Of a stretch of 57,536 bases of DNA, positions 35,656 through 44,425 are shown in pieces (position 1 is the first letter of the stretch; every line of letters starts with the position of its first letter). The position numbers and the translations under genes are program-made. Source of the stretch: Deltaproteobacteria bacterium (GTDB lineage: Bacteria; Desulfobacterota; Syntrophobacteria; BM002); NCBI GenBank assembly GCA_019309045.1, contig JAFDGZ010000032.1, positions 1 to 57,536 on the forward strand, given 5' to 3'. The notes beneath the pieces are model-generated. The model was not told the origin of the DNA. It made no database searches and was given only the letters and a program-made list of their open reading frames with translations.

Positions 35656-36564
35656 TCAAACCTCCACCTGCAAGCCGTCGTATGCCACGGTGACCGCAAC
35701 CTGCAGACCATGGTCGCCAAACACCTGCTCCACCACCTGCTGCCACTCCTGCTGACAGGTGGGCACAGGATAGGGCGTATTGCTGCCAGGCGGACAGAGT
35801 GGCTGCGCCGGTGGTACTTTCTTGAGGTACACATTGGCAGGGTCACCGGGCACCTGGTCGGCGTCTGATATATGGACGAGATAGACGTGTTCCCTCGGCT
35901 GCCATTTCCGAATAAGGGGCAAGGCCCGCTGCAGACTCAGGTGTGAGGGACGGTTTTTCTGCGGCTCGTTCAGCCAGTGAGATTGTATGATCAGAACGTC
36001 AGGTCGCTGCAAAACCTCGGCTTCAGAGTCAAGATTCAGGAGATCTGAAGTGTAAACTATTCTCTTGCCGTTGTCTTCGATCATGTATCCAACCGAGCCT
36101 GCGGCTACAGGGCCATGATAGGTCTTGAACGGTACAATGCTGGTCCGCAGATCCGCAACCCTTTCACCCGGGGTCACCATTTTCTTTGCCAGCGTCTTTT
36201 CCAGCAAATAGCCGAAGCGCTGTTCAATGGCCTGCCATGTTCTTTCGGTAGCGTAGACGGGGATCGACTGCCAGTTGCTGGGATCAGCAGAGCGCCTGAG
36301 GGCCACCAGTTCGTCCAGGCCCAGGTAATGGTCGCCATGCTCGTGGGTAATCAGCACCGCGTCAACACCTTCCAAACCGTTGTCATGCCACTGCTGACGA
36401 ATGTCAGGACCGCAGTCGATGAGGATTTTTTCCTGCGCCTCCAGGTAGATGGCGGTGCGCCGGCGTGCTTCGCCCCGGCGCTGCATCTCGCGGCAGATGC
36501 GGCAATCACAGCCTATTTCAGGAAGCGCCCAGGCCGCCCCTGTTCCTAAGAAGATAATTCTCAT
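35656..36564 (-). CDS. MBL-fold metallo-hydrolase, PhnP/PqqB-like
   Basis: A 302-residue metallo-beta-lactamase-fold hydrolase. FLGTGAAWALPEIGCDCRIC at the start is typical of the PhnP/PqqB branch, with a Cys pair that may bind zinc structurally; VLITHEHGDHYLGLDEL (HxHxDH, about residue 78) binds the catalytic metals, and YHGPVAAG, YTSDLL, and LVHISDAD provide further ligands. Similar enzymes are cyclic phosphodiesterases; no phn or pqq operon accompanies it. The C-terminal 70 residues are an extra region not seen in PhnP. Confidence 0.85.
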   Translation of the reverse strand: MRIIFLGTGAAWALPEIGCDCRICREMQRRGEARRRTAIYLEAQEKILIDCGPDIRQQWHDNGLEGVDAVLITHEHGDHYLGLDELVALRRSADPSNWQSIPVYATERTWQAIEQRFGYLLEKTLAKKMVTPGERVADLRTSIVPFKTYHGPVAAGSVGYMIEDNGKRIVYTSDLLNLDSEAEVLQRPDVLIIQSHWLNEPQKNRPSHLSLQRALPLIRKWQPREHVYLVHISDADQVPGDPANVYLKKVPPAQPLCPPGSNTPYPVPTCQQEWQQVVEQVFGDHGLQVAVTVAYDGLQVEV

Positions 36565-36653
36565 TGTCAGGCATATCCAGCAATAACCATTTCGGCATCA
36601 CAATAATAGCTGACCGTCCATAATGTAGCTTGCCATGGAGGAGGGTGCCATTC

Positions 36654-36905
36654 CTAGAAAAGCAGGAGGTACATGGCAGAGACCGGAACTGCTGCTATCC
36701 GAGCAGGTCCGATGAAATTTCCGAAGGCATGGGGATAATCGCCAACGTCTACAGTAGCAGTCACCTTATTGGAAGCCGTATCTATAACTGATACAGTGTC
36801 ACTGTAGTAGTTTGTTATGTAAGCGAAAGGGGCTCCCAAAGAAACGCTTGCAGAAAACAAAAAAACAACAGCCAGCATTACCGTGGTTGATACCCTGATC
36901 CTCAT
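36654..36905 (-). pseudogene. Remnant of a YVTN beta-propeller secreted protein
   Basis: From ATG 36905 the frame encodes a signal peptide (STTVMLAVVFLFSASVSLGA), a single YVTN-type repeat (AYITNYYSDTVSVIDTAS, KVTATVDVGDYPHAFGNFIG) and a short tail ending VPVSAMYLLLF. Normal YVTN propellers need five to seven repeats; the first repeat is joined to the GNFIG that normally closes the last one, as if recombination between repeats had deleted the interior. A genuinely tiny secreted protein is the alternative. Confidence 0.55.
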
Positions 36906-37548
36906 TTTACTGTCATCACCTTGGCAATTTGCCTTTACACATAGCTGAATCATTTAGCCGTCTATCTATCTGCCAGTGCAATATAATTACCTCCAGTTTC
37001 CATGCGAACCAACTGTTAGCTTCAAACGGGGAGGCTCAGGAGTTATCAATCTAACACAAGTATGTGAATCAGATCAAAGGGGAATGAAATTCACCACCCA
37101 ACTTGACACGCGAAGATGTTTGCTGCTATAAAAAAATTATCAAAAGTAAATTTTCATCAAATACCAAATAAATATCCGCGCGCTCATGCTAATATGTACT
37201 CAATTGGCCGCAATTTTGGGGTGACCGGGGGTTGATCGAAGCCTTTTTTTGGTGGATTGTGCCCCTATCAGAAATTTACTTCGACTATTGAGGAACTGCA
37301 TCTCCTACCTTCGTCTCCCCACCAAACGTTTCAGAAAGATCCGAGCAGTCGCCTCTTGCGCTCAGCTTCTCTAGAAGGAGAGGCCGGTGTGTAGAGGAAG
37401 GCCCAACAGGCCAAAAAGTTATCTTCTCACTGAAATGGTCCTGACTGTAATCGAGGATCAACCATATAGCAGTTCAGTAAAGACAAAGCAGACCATGGAG
37501 ATTCATTGGCCTTTAGTTTACAGAGAACAGAAGGCGTAGGAGATACTT
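36906..37548. other. Long AT-rich non-coding gap
   Basis: No convincing gene in 643 bp. A strong sigma70-like promoter (separate entry) fires rightward from about 37139, leaving about 410 nt before the next start codon. A GGGGTGACC/GGGGGTTGATC-rich stretch ending in CCTTTTTTT (37218-37252) may be a terminator or the end of a lost element. Confidence 0.4.
37103..37132 (+). promoter_or_regulatory. Strong sigma70-like promoter
   Basis: TTGACA (37103-37108), 18-bp spacer, TATAAA (37127-37132). It probably drives the secreted small protein and fibre gene through a long leader, or a separate small RNA ending near the T run at 37246-37252. Confidence 0.6.
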
Positions 37549-37863
37549 ATGAAGAAGGTTCTTGCTGGATTTTGTGTATTTGTACTTCCCTTCTTGATAA
37601 GCCAGATATTTTTTGCGGACACGGCAGACGCAGGCTACCAGATTACCGCGTCGGTGTTTTCTAGCGGGGGTGTTCCAATGAGCTCCTTGAGTTTTGCTGT
37701 AACTTCCACTATCGGTCAACATTCACCCTTGCTGGACCAGGAAGATCCGCCCTTTTCGACCACCTATGATCTGTACACCGGCTTCTGGTACATCCTGGAT
37801 TATGTTGGCAGAAGATCTGGGGCCGGGTTTCTTCCTGCCATACTCTTACTACTGGAGGATTGA
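37549..37863 (+). CDS. Small secreted GFWY protein of unknown function
   Basis: A 104-residue protein: signal peptide MKKVLAGFCVFVLPFLISQI with cleavage near ADAG, then YQITASVFSSGG, SLSFAVTSTIGQHSPL and YDLYTGFWYILD. This follows the pattern of the exported GGG...TIGQ...GFW repeats seen in many environmental bacteria. The end, AGFLPAILLLLED, is a short hydrophobic tail. GGAG is 7 nt before the ATG. It is 31 bp upstream of the fibre gene and likely cotranscribed. Confidence 0.7.
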   Translation: MKKVLAGFCVFVLPFLISQIFFADTADAGYQITASVFSSGGVPMSSLSFAVTSTIGQHSPLLDQEDPPFSTTYDLYTGFWYILDYVGRRSGAGFLPAILLLLED

Positions 37864-37894
37864 CTGGGAAAATATTCATTAAGGAGGAGCCGCT

Positions 37895-39767
37895 ATGAAC
37901 CGGACAAGAGCCTTTGTGTGGAGTTTGATATTCCTGGCAGGTGTATTGTTCAGCGGGATATCTTGGGCCGTACCTGAACTGATAGGTTACCAGGGAAAGC
38001 TCACTGATGATGTTGGAACTCCTCTGGAGGGGACCTACCGTGTCCGTTTCTACCTCTATAATGCCCCGACTGAGGGCATAGTGCTGTGGCACGAAGAACA
38101 GAGCGTTATGGTCTCCCGAGGGATCTACAATGTGCTCCTTGGTTCTGTGAATCCACTGCACCAAAATATTTTCACAACAGGAGACAGTGTCTATTTGAAG
38201 GTGGCCATTTTCAACCCGGACACATCCGCCTGGGAAAAACTTTCCCCGAGGCAGAGGCTTGTTTCGACGGCCTTTGCCTTCCAGGCGGAAAATGCCCAAA
38301 CCCTAAATGGCTTTGAATGGGGCTATTTTGCCCCTGCAGTACATGATCATTCAGGGACGGATATCTGGGGTCCTCTGGAACTTAGCGCCAAGCTCTCCAC
38401 AAGTGGCTACAAAGGCACCATCTCCGGGACCAATACAGGCCAGAGCGGGGTCCGGCGTATATGGAAACGCCAGTGATAAAATCGGCACCACCTACGGGGT
38501 CTATGGAACGAGTGCCTCCACCTCCGGCCGGGGCGTCTGCGGAACCGCCACTGCGACCTCGGGTGTTACCTATGGCGTCCGCGGCATCACAAACTCGAGC
38601 TCAGGCCGGAGCATCTATGGGTGGGCCACCTCCGCCACGGGAAAGACCTATGGTGTCCGGGGAAAGAGCTCTTCTACCTCCGGCACAGGAGTCTCCGGGT
38701 ACGCATCGGCTGGCACGGGCACCACCTATGGTGTACACGGCCTGAGCAACTCCAATGCTGGCTACGGGGTCTACGGACACGCCAACGCCTGGGGTGGCAC
38801 GACCTACGGCGTCTACGGCAGGAGTGATTCCCCGGACGGCTACGGGGTCTCCGGAATCGCCACAAACGATGGTAAAGGAGTATCCTACGGAGGATACTTC
38901 GAATCCCGCACCAGAAACGGCTCTGCAGCATATTGTTATGCTACCGGCAAGAACGCTAAGGGCCTGGTTGTAAAATCCAAGAATGGCATCGGGGTTTGGG
39001 CCTCTGGAGATAACCTTGGCGCTTCTTTTATCGGTCTTAACGGAGACGGGATACACGTCGAATCAAAGAATTCAGGAGATAATAACTTCAAAGGCGGAAC
39101 CGCGATCTACGCCGCAGCCTCGGGTAATTCTGATTATGCGGCATATTTCGCTGGAGGGAATGTTTTCGTGCTCAGCCACCTCATTGTAAGCGGATCCAAA
39201 GACTTTGTACAGCCCCATCCCACGGATCCATCCAAGGAGATCATGTATGCAAGCCTCGAGGGTGGAGAAAACGGGGTATATGTGCGCGGCACCGCGGCCC
39301 TGAAAGACGGTGTTGCGGAGATCAACCTTCCCGAGCATTTCGCCCTCGTGGCATCCGAGGAGGGCGTAACAGTGCAGGTTACCCCGCTGGAGAGCTGCCA
39401 TGGACTCTTCGTGGCGGAAAAGAGCCCTCAAAGAATTGTGGTCATGGAGAGCCAGGGCGGAACCGGAGATATCTCTTTCGATTACCTGGTCATGGGAGTA
39501 AGGCGGGGGTTTGAGGAGCACGAGGTCGTACGGGAAAACAGGCACATCAAGCCGCCACCCAGCATGAGCCAGGAGCGATACGAGGCCTGGGTGGCGCTAC
39601 CCGAGAATCGCGGCCGAAGGGCCCTCCTCATCGAGAACGGAACCCTCACCAGGGAAGGACGGATCAACGAGGGAACCGCATCGAGGCTTGGATGGAAGCT
39701 CGGGCCAAGAACGGAGGCCGAACGGGTGCAAAACCTGCTGCCTAGAAGGAGACCGGTACGTCCATAA
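37895..39767 (+). pseudogene. Secreted fibre-like repeat protein split by a frameshift
   Basis: Two overlapping frames (37895-38476 and the frame running to 39767) form one gene of about 623 codons. The first half has a signal peptide and a domain beginning ELIGYQGKLTDDVGTPLEG with WHEEQSVMVSRGIYNVLLG; the second holds 26-residue GVYG repeats, then a tail-fibre-like C-terminus (DFVQPHPTDPSKEIMYASLE, HGLFVAEKS). Removing one G from the GGGG run at 38447-38450 joins them exactly (...GQSGSGVYGNAS). It is either a recent mutation, a sequencing/assembly error, or a switch. AGGAGG precedes the ATG. Confidence 0.8.
38454..38843 (+). repeat. Five tandem 78-bp (26-residue) repeats in the fibre gene
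   Basis: Five consecutive units of exactly 26 codons follow the pattern GVYGxAxxxxGTTYGVYGxS then xSxSGx, with a sixth partial unit continuing to about 38900. GTTYGVYG and GYGVYG-type motifs suggest a beta-solenoid or trimeric fibre shaft. Confidence 0.85.
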
Positions 39768-39782
39768 GGTTATGAATCCCTC

Positions 39783-39977
39783 CCCCCTACAAACACAGCA
39801 CGGGCATGGAGCGCCGAAATAAAATCCCAATATCCCCTCGCCTATGCTGACGCTTTCTGTGTGGCCACCGCCCAGCGTGTTAATGGCCGCATACTCACCA
39901 GTGACCTCGAATTCAAAGCAATTGAACATTTGGTAGCTGTGACATGGTTGACTGAACCACCCACTGAATGTCAATAA
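39783..39977 (+). pseudogene. 3' remnant of a PIN-domain (VapC) toxin gene
   Basis: Read in the frame ending TAA at 39975-39977, the sequence gives ARAWSAEIKSQYPLAYADAF, then CVATAQRVNGRILTSDLEFK, then AIEHLVAVTWL. This is the C-terminal half of a VapC-type PIN ribonuclease, with the conserved Asp of YADAF and of TSDLEF. No start codon or N-terminal half (with the first catalytic Asp) is present, because the fibre gene ends immediately upstream. No VapB antitoxin is visible. Confidence 0.75.
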
Positions 39978-40189
39978 GACGAGAACGGTACAGTCGCGAT
40001 AGACTACACAGAAGCCGTTGCCATAAGAAAATCACAGCTTCTTGGCATGATGTCGACAGGTCCAGGTTTTATCAACCTGCGTTGGTCATGTGGAGACCGA
40101 TGTGGCAATACAATTATTGCCATTGGCATTGCATTGTAGGCCGTTCAAGCGCAAACTCGAGATTGAGCCAACCGAAAGGAAAAAAAACG

Positions 40190-41359
40190 ATGCGATTAGA
40201 CAAAATAGGATTCCTTCTGCTAGTGATCTTCGTCTCAATATCATTCCAGAGCCTGGCCGCCGCCGATGTCTTCAGGGCAACCAGACGAACTACCACTAAC
40301 TATTCTAAGCTTCTTCCTCAGTTGCAGGTCGTGGGGCAAAAGATATTCTACTTGTGGCAGGAACAGGATGCGGAGTCAAAATGGCAGATCTGGACTGCTG
40401 TTATGAATACCGACGGCACCGACTGGCATGCTGTCAAGCGAACGTCTGGAGCCTTTGATAAGCAGACGCCTCAATTTCAAGTGGTTGGAAGCAAGATCTA
40501 TTTTGGCTGGAGCGAGGATGATGGGGATAACTGTCAAATCTGGACTGCGGTGATGAACACGGATGGTACCGGCTGGACCTCCACGAAAAGGACCTCTACC
40601 GCTTATGATAAAGACTATCCCCAACTTCAGGTTGTGGGCAGCACTATCTATTTCGTGTGGTCTGAATTGAATGTTCCTAATTCTCAGATTTGGACGGCCG
40701 AAATGAGCATCAGCGGTACTGGCTGGTCCGCGACTCGGAGAACCTCCACCACATCCTTCAAATTTATACCTCAATTGCATGTAGATTTGGACAAGATATA
40801 TTATGTGTGGTCTGAAGATGATGGTTCTCATTCACAGATATGGACCGCTGTCATGAACACCAACGGTACAGGCTGGGCTGCCACTCAAAGAACCTTCAGC
40901 AGCTACGACAAGAGAGTGCCCCAACTGCAGGTATACGATAGCAAAATCTATTATGTATGGCAGGAAAATGATGGCACTTATAAGCAGCTGTGTCTGGCTC
41001 GAATGAATACGGATTGCACCGGATGGGAAAATCTCGGCATGTCGGAGAGTGCTCATGACAAATCAAGCCCTCAGATGCAAGTTGTCGATAATAAAATATT
41101 CCTTGTCTGGAGCGAGGATGAGGTAAGTTACAGTCAGATCTATACGGCCACGATTGATTTCAGTGTAGCAAAAAGCAGGGCAAATGTGAGGAAAAGAACA
41201 TCCAGTCATTTTCACAAGGCCTTTCCGCAGTTGCAGTTATCTGACCGCAGGATATATTATGTATGGTCCGAAGATGACGGATCTAACTACCAGATCTGGA
41301 CCGCCGTCAGCTCCCCATTCACCCCTGGCGCCACCAACCTTTTGCTGCTGAATGATTGA
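40190..41359 (+). CDS. Secreted seven-bladed beta-propeller protein
   Basis: About 389 residues from the ATG at 40190 (AAAGGA upstream); the longer frame to 39968 reads through the VapC remnant and is not protein-like. Signal peptide KIGFLLLVIFVSISFQSLAA. Seven repeats of about 50 residues follow the pattern PQLQVVGSKIYYVWSEDDGS then QIWTAVMNTDGTGWxAT-RTS; the N-terminal RATRRTTTNYSKLL supplies the strand completing the last repeat, a typical velcro closure. It ends FTPGATNLLLLND. Likely extracellular binding protein; ligand unknown. Confidence 0.8.
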   Translation: MRLDKIGFLLLVIFVSISFQSLAAADVFRATRRTTTNYSKLLPQLQVVGQKIFYLWQEQDAESKWQIWTAVMNTDGTDWHAVKRTSGAFDKQTPQFQVVGSKIYFGWSEDDGDNCQIWTAVMNTDGTGWTSTKRTSTAYDKDYPQLQVVGSTIYFVWSELNVPNSQIWTAEMSISGTGWSATRRTSTTSFKFIPQLHVDLDKIYYVWSEDDGSHSQIWTAVMNTNGTGWAATQRTFSSYDKRVPQLQVYDSKIYYVWQENDGTYKQLCLARMNTDCTGWENLGMSESAHDKSSPQMQVVDNKIFLVWSEDEVSYSQIYTATIDFSVAKSRANVRKRTSSHFHKAFPQLQLSDRRIYYVWSEDDGSNYQIWTAVSSPFTPGATNLLLLND

Positions 41360-41423
41360 TATGGTTTTTTTGAGGCTCATCCAAAAGCAGCAATGAGTTC
41401 AATAAGAAGTAGCACGGCGTGCA

Positions 41424-41863
41424 TTATTCAATCAAGAAACTGACCTGGCGGACAAAGCTCTTGAGATCATCCAGATCCGGCCCGGTAATCGTTCTGTATA
41501 ATCGGGAGTAGTCTATTTCCCAGTACCGGTGTACCAGGAGGGTCCGAAAGCGGGCCATTCTGGCGAGTCGGCATGCAAGTTCCGGCTCAATCAGCCCGTG
41601 ATCAGCCGGCAACTGAAAGCAGGACGCGTATTCTTCCGTCACTTTCTTCAACTTCCTGGCTGAAATATGCAGGCAGAGATCGATGGCGGCTTTTGTAGCT
41701 ACAATGAGCCTGAAACTGGCTGCTGCCCGTCGCGGTCCTCCAGAAATGCCTCTAGTGCGACCCTTCTAAATGCCTGCAGTTGTTCTATGGACTCAGTGAT
41801 ATCCCTGAACTTGGCATAGACCTTCTCGAGGTTGAGTGTCACCAAGAGTTCATCCAGTGCCAT
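41424..41863 (-). pseudogene. hepT: Frameshifted HepT-like HEPN toxin
   Basis: Two frames together make one HepT (DUF86). The N-terminal part from ATG 41863 reads MALDELLVTLNLEKVYAKFR and continues to FLEDRDGQ; the rest continues in another frame as ASFRLIVATKAAIDLCLHIS, then the HEPN RNase motif Rx4H in RFRTLLVHRYWEID, ending DDLKSFVRQVSFLIE. One base is missing near 41726-41728. No MntA nucleotidyltransferase antitoxin flanks it, which fits a dead module. Confidence 0.8.
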
Positions 41864-42124
41864 TTTCCCCCTTTTTGACTTTTCATCGGGCACCTCAGAT
41901 TCACGAAAAAGCAGTCCCAAATATTAACTTATAACCCAAATTATGTGATTCTTCCCCTTTTCAAAGGAGGAGTTCAAAACGCCGCTCCCACTACTATTCT
42001 CTCATCCGTAGTATCGACTCCAAGCGTCGGTTAACTGAGGAATAAAATAGTATTCTGATAATTTTCACACTTTTTTCACAAACTTCAGATGGTGAGGAAG
42101 TATGTCTCCATTCAAGGCAAACCT

Positions 42125-43057
42125 TTATAAGTAACCGGACTCCATGCCTTGAATCAGGGCGGTCAGCACCTCATTGACCGGTGAAGCCATACCTTGGCAG
42201 GCTGCTATGCGTACCACGGCACCGTTGATCTGATCGATTTCAGTCTTTTTCTGCCGTCTTACATCCTGTAGCATGGAAGAAATATTGCCGGCGGTGGAGC
42301 GGCATATGGCCCGGACCCTCTCGATCTCCTCCGGCAAATTCAGAATGATGCCGCAACCACGTGCCACCTGGACAGCTTCCGCTACTGCACCATCCATAAC
42401 TTTCCGGCATGCAGGAATCTTGAGGAGTTCGCCATTCGGCATCCCCAGAATGGCGCTAAGGGCGTTAATAGCCACATTTAGCACCAGCTTACGCCACAAA
42501 ATGGATTGGATATCATCAACCACTTGAGCCGCCAAACCTGCCCCGTTCAAAGTAGCCACCAGATTCCGGAGTTTAGACCTAGCCTTCAGATCTGAGCTGG
42601 CTCCACCCACCCCCCCGAGCCATATCTCCCCGTAGCCGGCATGACGCACCTGCCCTACCCTAAGCAAGGTGGCACCATGGGAGGTAACTCCGGCAAGAAT
42701 CCGATCGCTATCGAAAAATTCACCAAGCGTCTCAATATTGCCCAGGCCATTTTGTAAAGTCAGGAGGTGGCTCTCAGGAGCAATGGTGTCCTTCAGCCTA
42801 GCAACGGCAGCTACAGTATCACAGGCCTTGACGCAAAGGATCAGTACCTCTGCCGATCCGATTTCGGTAGGATCCGCAGTAACCGTAATTGGGGTATGGA
42901 ATCTCCCTCTTGCTCCATCAACAGCAATTCCTCTGTCCTCAAGCAGAGCGGCCCGTTCGGGCCGATGATCTAACAGGTAGACCTCTTCTCCAGCCCTGGC
43001 CAGATAAGCTGCGACTAAACATCCGATAGCTCCCGGTCCGATTACTGTAATAGTCAT
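42125..43057 (-). CDS. panE: Ketopantoate reductase family protein (PanE/ApbA)
   Basis: A 310-residue NADPH-dependent reductase; ketopantoate to pantoate is the canonical step toward CoA. The N-terminus MTITVIGPGAIGCLVAAYLARAGEEV holds the GxGxxG Rossmann motif, VLILCVKACDT the conserved Lys of the catalytic region, and LWRKLVLNVAINALSAILGMPNG the C-terminal domain with the catalytic Lys/Asn. It is the last gene of the hxlB-hps/rraA-panE run, 22 bp after the fusion gene. Several paralogues of this family act on other 2-oxo acids, so the substrate is not certain. Confidence 0.88.
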   Translation of the reverse strand: MTITVIGPGAIGCLVAAYLARAGEEVYLLDHRPERAALLEDRGIAVDGARGRFHTPITVTADPTEIGSAEVLILCVKACDTVAAVARLKDTIAPESHLLTLQNGLGNIETLGEFFDSDRILAGVTSHGATLLRVGQVRHAGYGEIWLGGVGGASSDLKARSKLRNLVATLNGAGLAAQVVDDIQSILWRKLVLNVAINALSAILGMPNGELLKIPACRKVMDGAVAEAVQVARGCGIILNLPEEIERVRAICRSTAGNISSMLQDVRRQKKTEIDQINGAVVRIAACQGMASPVNEVLTALIQGMESGYL

Positions 43058-43079
43058 GTGCTAAATATCCATCTTTTCC

Positions 43080-44366
43080 TTATTTCTTTTCCCAGCGCAA
43101 CAATTCCGTTACCTTGCTCAAGGTGCTCCCCTCTTTAATCTCTTCCCGGATGCGATTTTCCTTCTCAAGCACGTCCATGCCCCGGTTAGCGTACTCCACC
43201 GCTATGGCCCGCGGCAGCACAACCACTCCATCTCCATCTCCCAGCAGCCAATCACCCGTCTCCACACGCATATCGCCAATCGTCACCGGCACACCAATCT
43301 CGCCGAACCCTTTTGGCTCACCGGCATTGGGCACAACCAACCTGCTAAAGGCCGGAAATTTCATGTCGACAATCTCGTCACTGTCCCGTAAGGCGCCGTC
43401 GATGACTACCCCAGCCAAGCTCTTTTGTATAGCCGAATGAGTGGCCAGTTCGCCCCATATGGCAGGACCCACCCCGCCAGCATCTATAACAATCACGTCT
43501 CCAGGCTCGGCCACGTCGATAGCCTGAACGGGTTTGGCCCAATCGCCTGGATAGGTTCTCACAGTGATCGCCCGCCCAACCATGCGGATGCCAGGAAAAA
43601 GCGGGCGAATTCCATGCACAACTCCACCCCGATGGAGGGCGTCTGACAGATTAGCTGTCGAGACAAGTTCCAGGATTTCCCGGATCTCAGGCTCGCATTT
43701 CCTCTTAAACAGGGTAGTGCTAATGCTCATGCCTGTGTCAAGCGCTCGGCGAATATCGCTGGCCGCCAGCTCAGGGTTGAGTGCCTTGCTGATAGCGCCA
43801 CCGACAATAACAATACTGGCTCCTGCCGCTACTGCCTCAGCAGCGGTTTCAGAATTTATACCACCAGCCACTCCCACCGGGATGGTCAATGTCCGACTCA
43901 CCTGGCGTAAGATCGCAAAGGGATCCTTCCCCTCCATCTGTTCGTCAACAGCACAATGGACAGTCACATAATCGGCGCCAAGTTTCTCGACAAACTGAGC
44001 CCTCATCAGCACATCTTTTACCGCTATCATATCGACTACGATCTTAGCGCCATAGTTTTTACCCGCTTGGATGCACTCCCGGATGGTGGCATCGCTGGCT
44101 GCGCCGAGCACATCGACAATTTCCGCCCCTGCCTTTGCTGCGGCCTCAACTTCCACCCTCCCAGTGTCCATAATCTTCATATCCGCTACGATCGTCCTTT
44201 GAGGAAAGAGCCGGTGTAGCTCACGGACAGCATTGAGTCCTTCGCTCTTGATAAGAGGAGTTCCAGCTTCAAGCCAGTCAACACCACCGGCGATCCCCGC
44301 TTGCGCATTTTTTAGCGCTCGTTGCAAATCAACAAAGTCCAGTGCTAGCTGTAAAATCGGCTTCAT
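43080..44366 (-). CDS. hps-rraA: Fusion of 3-hexulose-6-phosphate synthase and an RraA-like aldolase
   Basis: Residues 1-210 are HPS, an orotidine-decarboxylase-fold enzyme that condenses formaldehyde with ribulose 5-phosphate (and reverses it): PILQLALDFVDL, IVADMKIMDTGR (metal Asp), VHCAVDEQM, and GVAGGINSETAAEAVAAGA. Residues 220-428 are RraA-like: NLSDALHRGG, VIDAGG, WGELATHSA, VIDGALRDSDEI (Arg-Asp pair) and GDGDGVVVLP. The RraA-like part keeps residues of the HMG/CHA aldolases rather than only the RNase E inhibitor. Such fusions are known mainly from archaea. It lies between hxlB and panE. Confidence 0.9.
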   Translation of the reverse strand: MKPILQLALDFVDLQRALKNAQAGIAGGVDWLEAGTPLIKSEGLNAVRELHRLFPQRTIVADMKIMDTGRVEVEAAAKAGAEIVDVLGAASDATIRECIQAGKNYGAKIVVDMIAVKDVLMRAQFVEKLGADYVTVHCAVDEQMEGKDPFAILRQVSRTLTIPVGVAGGINSETAAEAVAAGASIVIVGGAISKALNPELAASDIRRALDTGMSISTTLFKRKCEPEIREILELVSTANLSDALHRGGVVHGIRPLFPGIRMVGRAITVRTYPGDWAKPVQAIDVAEPGDVIVIDAGGVGPAIWGELATHSAIQKSLAGVVIDGALRDSDEIVDMKFPAFSRLVVPNAGEPKGFGEIGVPVTIGDMRVETGDWLLGDGDGVVVLPRAIAVEYANRGMDVLEKENRIREEIKEGSTLSKVTELLRWEKK

Positions 44367-44425
44367 AATATCTCCCTTGTACAGATCCCGCAGAACACTC
44401 TACACCGTGGGCGGCGCCTAGTTTA

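Noticed and set aside
36906-37548. c-di-GMP or other known riboswitch in the long leader before the secreted protein
   Set aside because: No conserved riboswitch core motif was recognised.
39968-40189. N-terminal extension of the propeller gene
   Set aside because: It overlaps the VapC remnant and is Arg/Cys/Trp-rich without a signal peptide; the ATG at 40190 gives a proper signal peptide.
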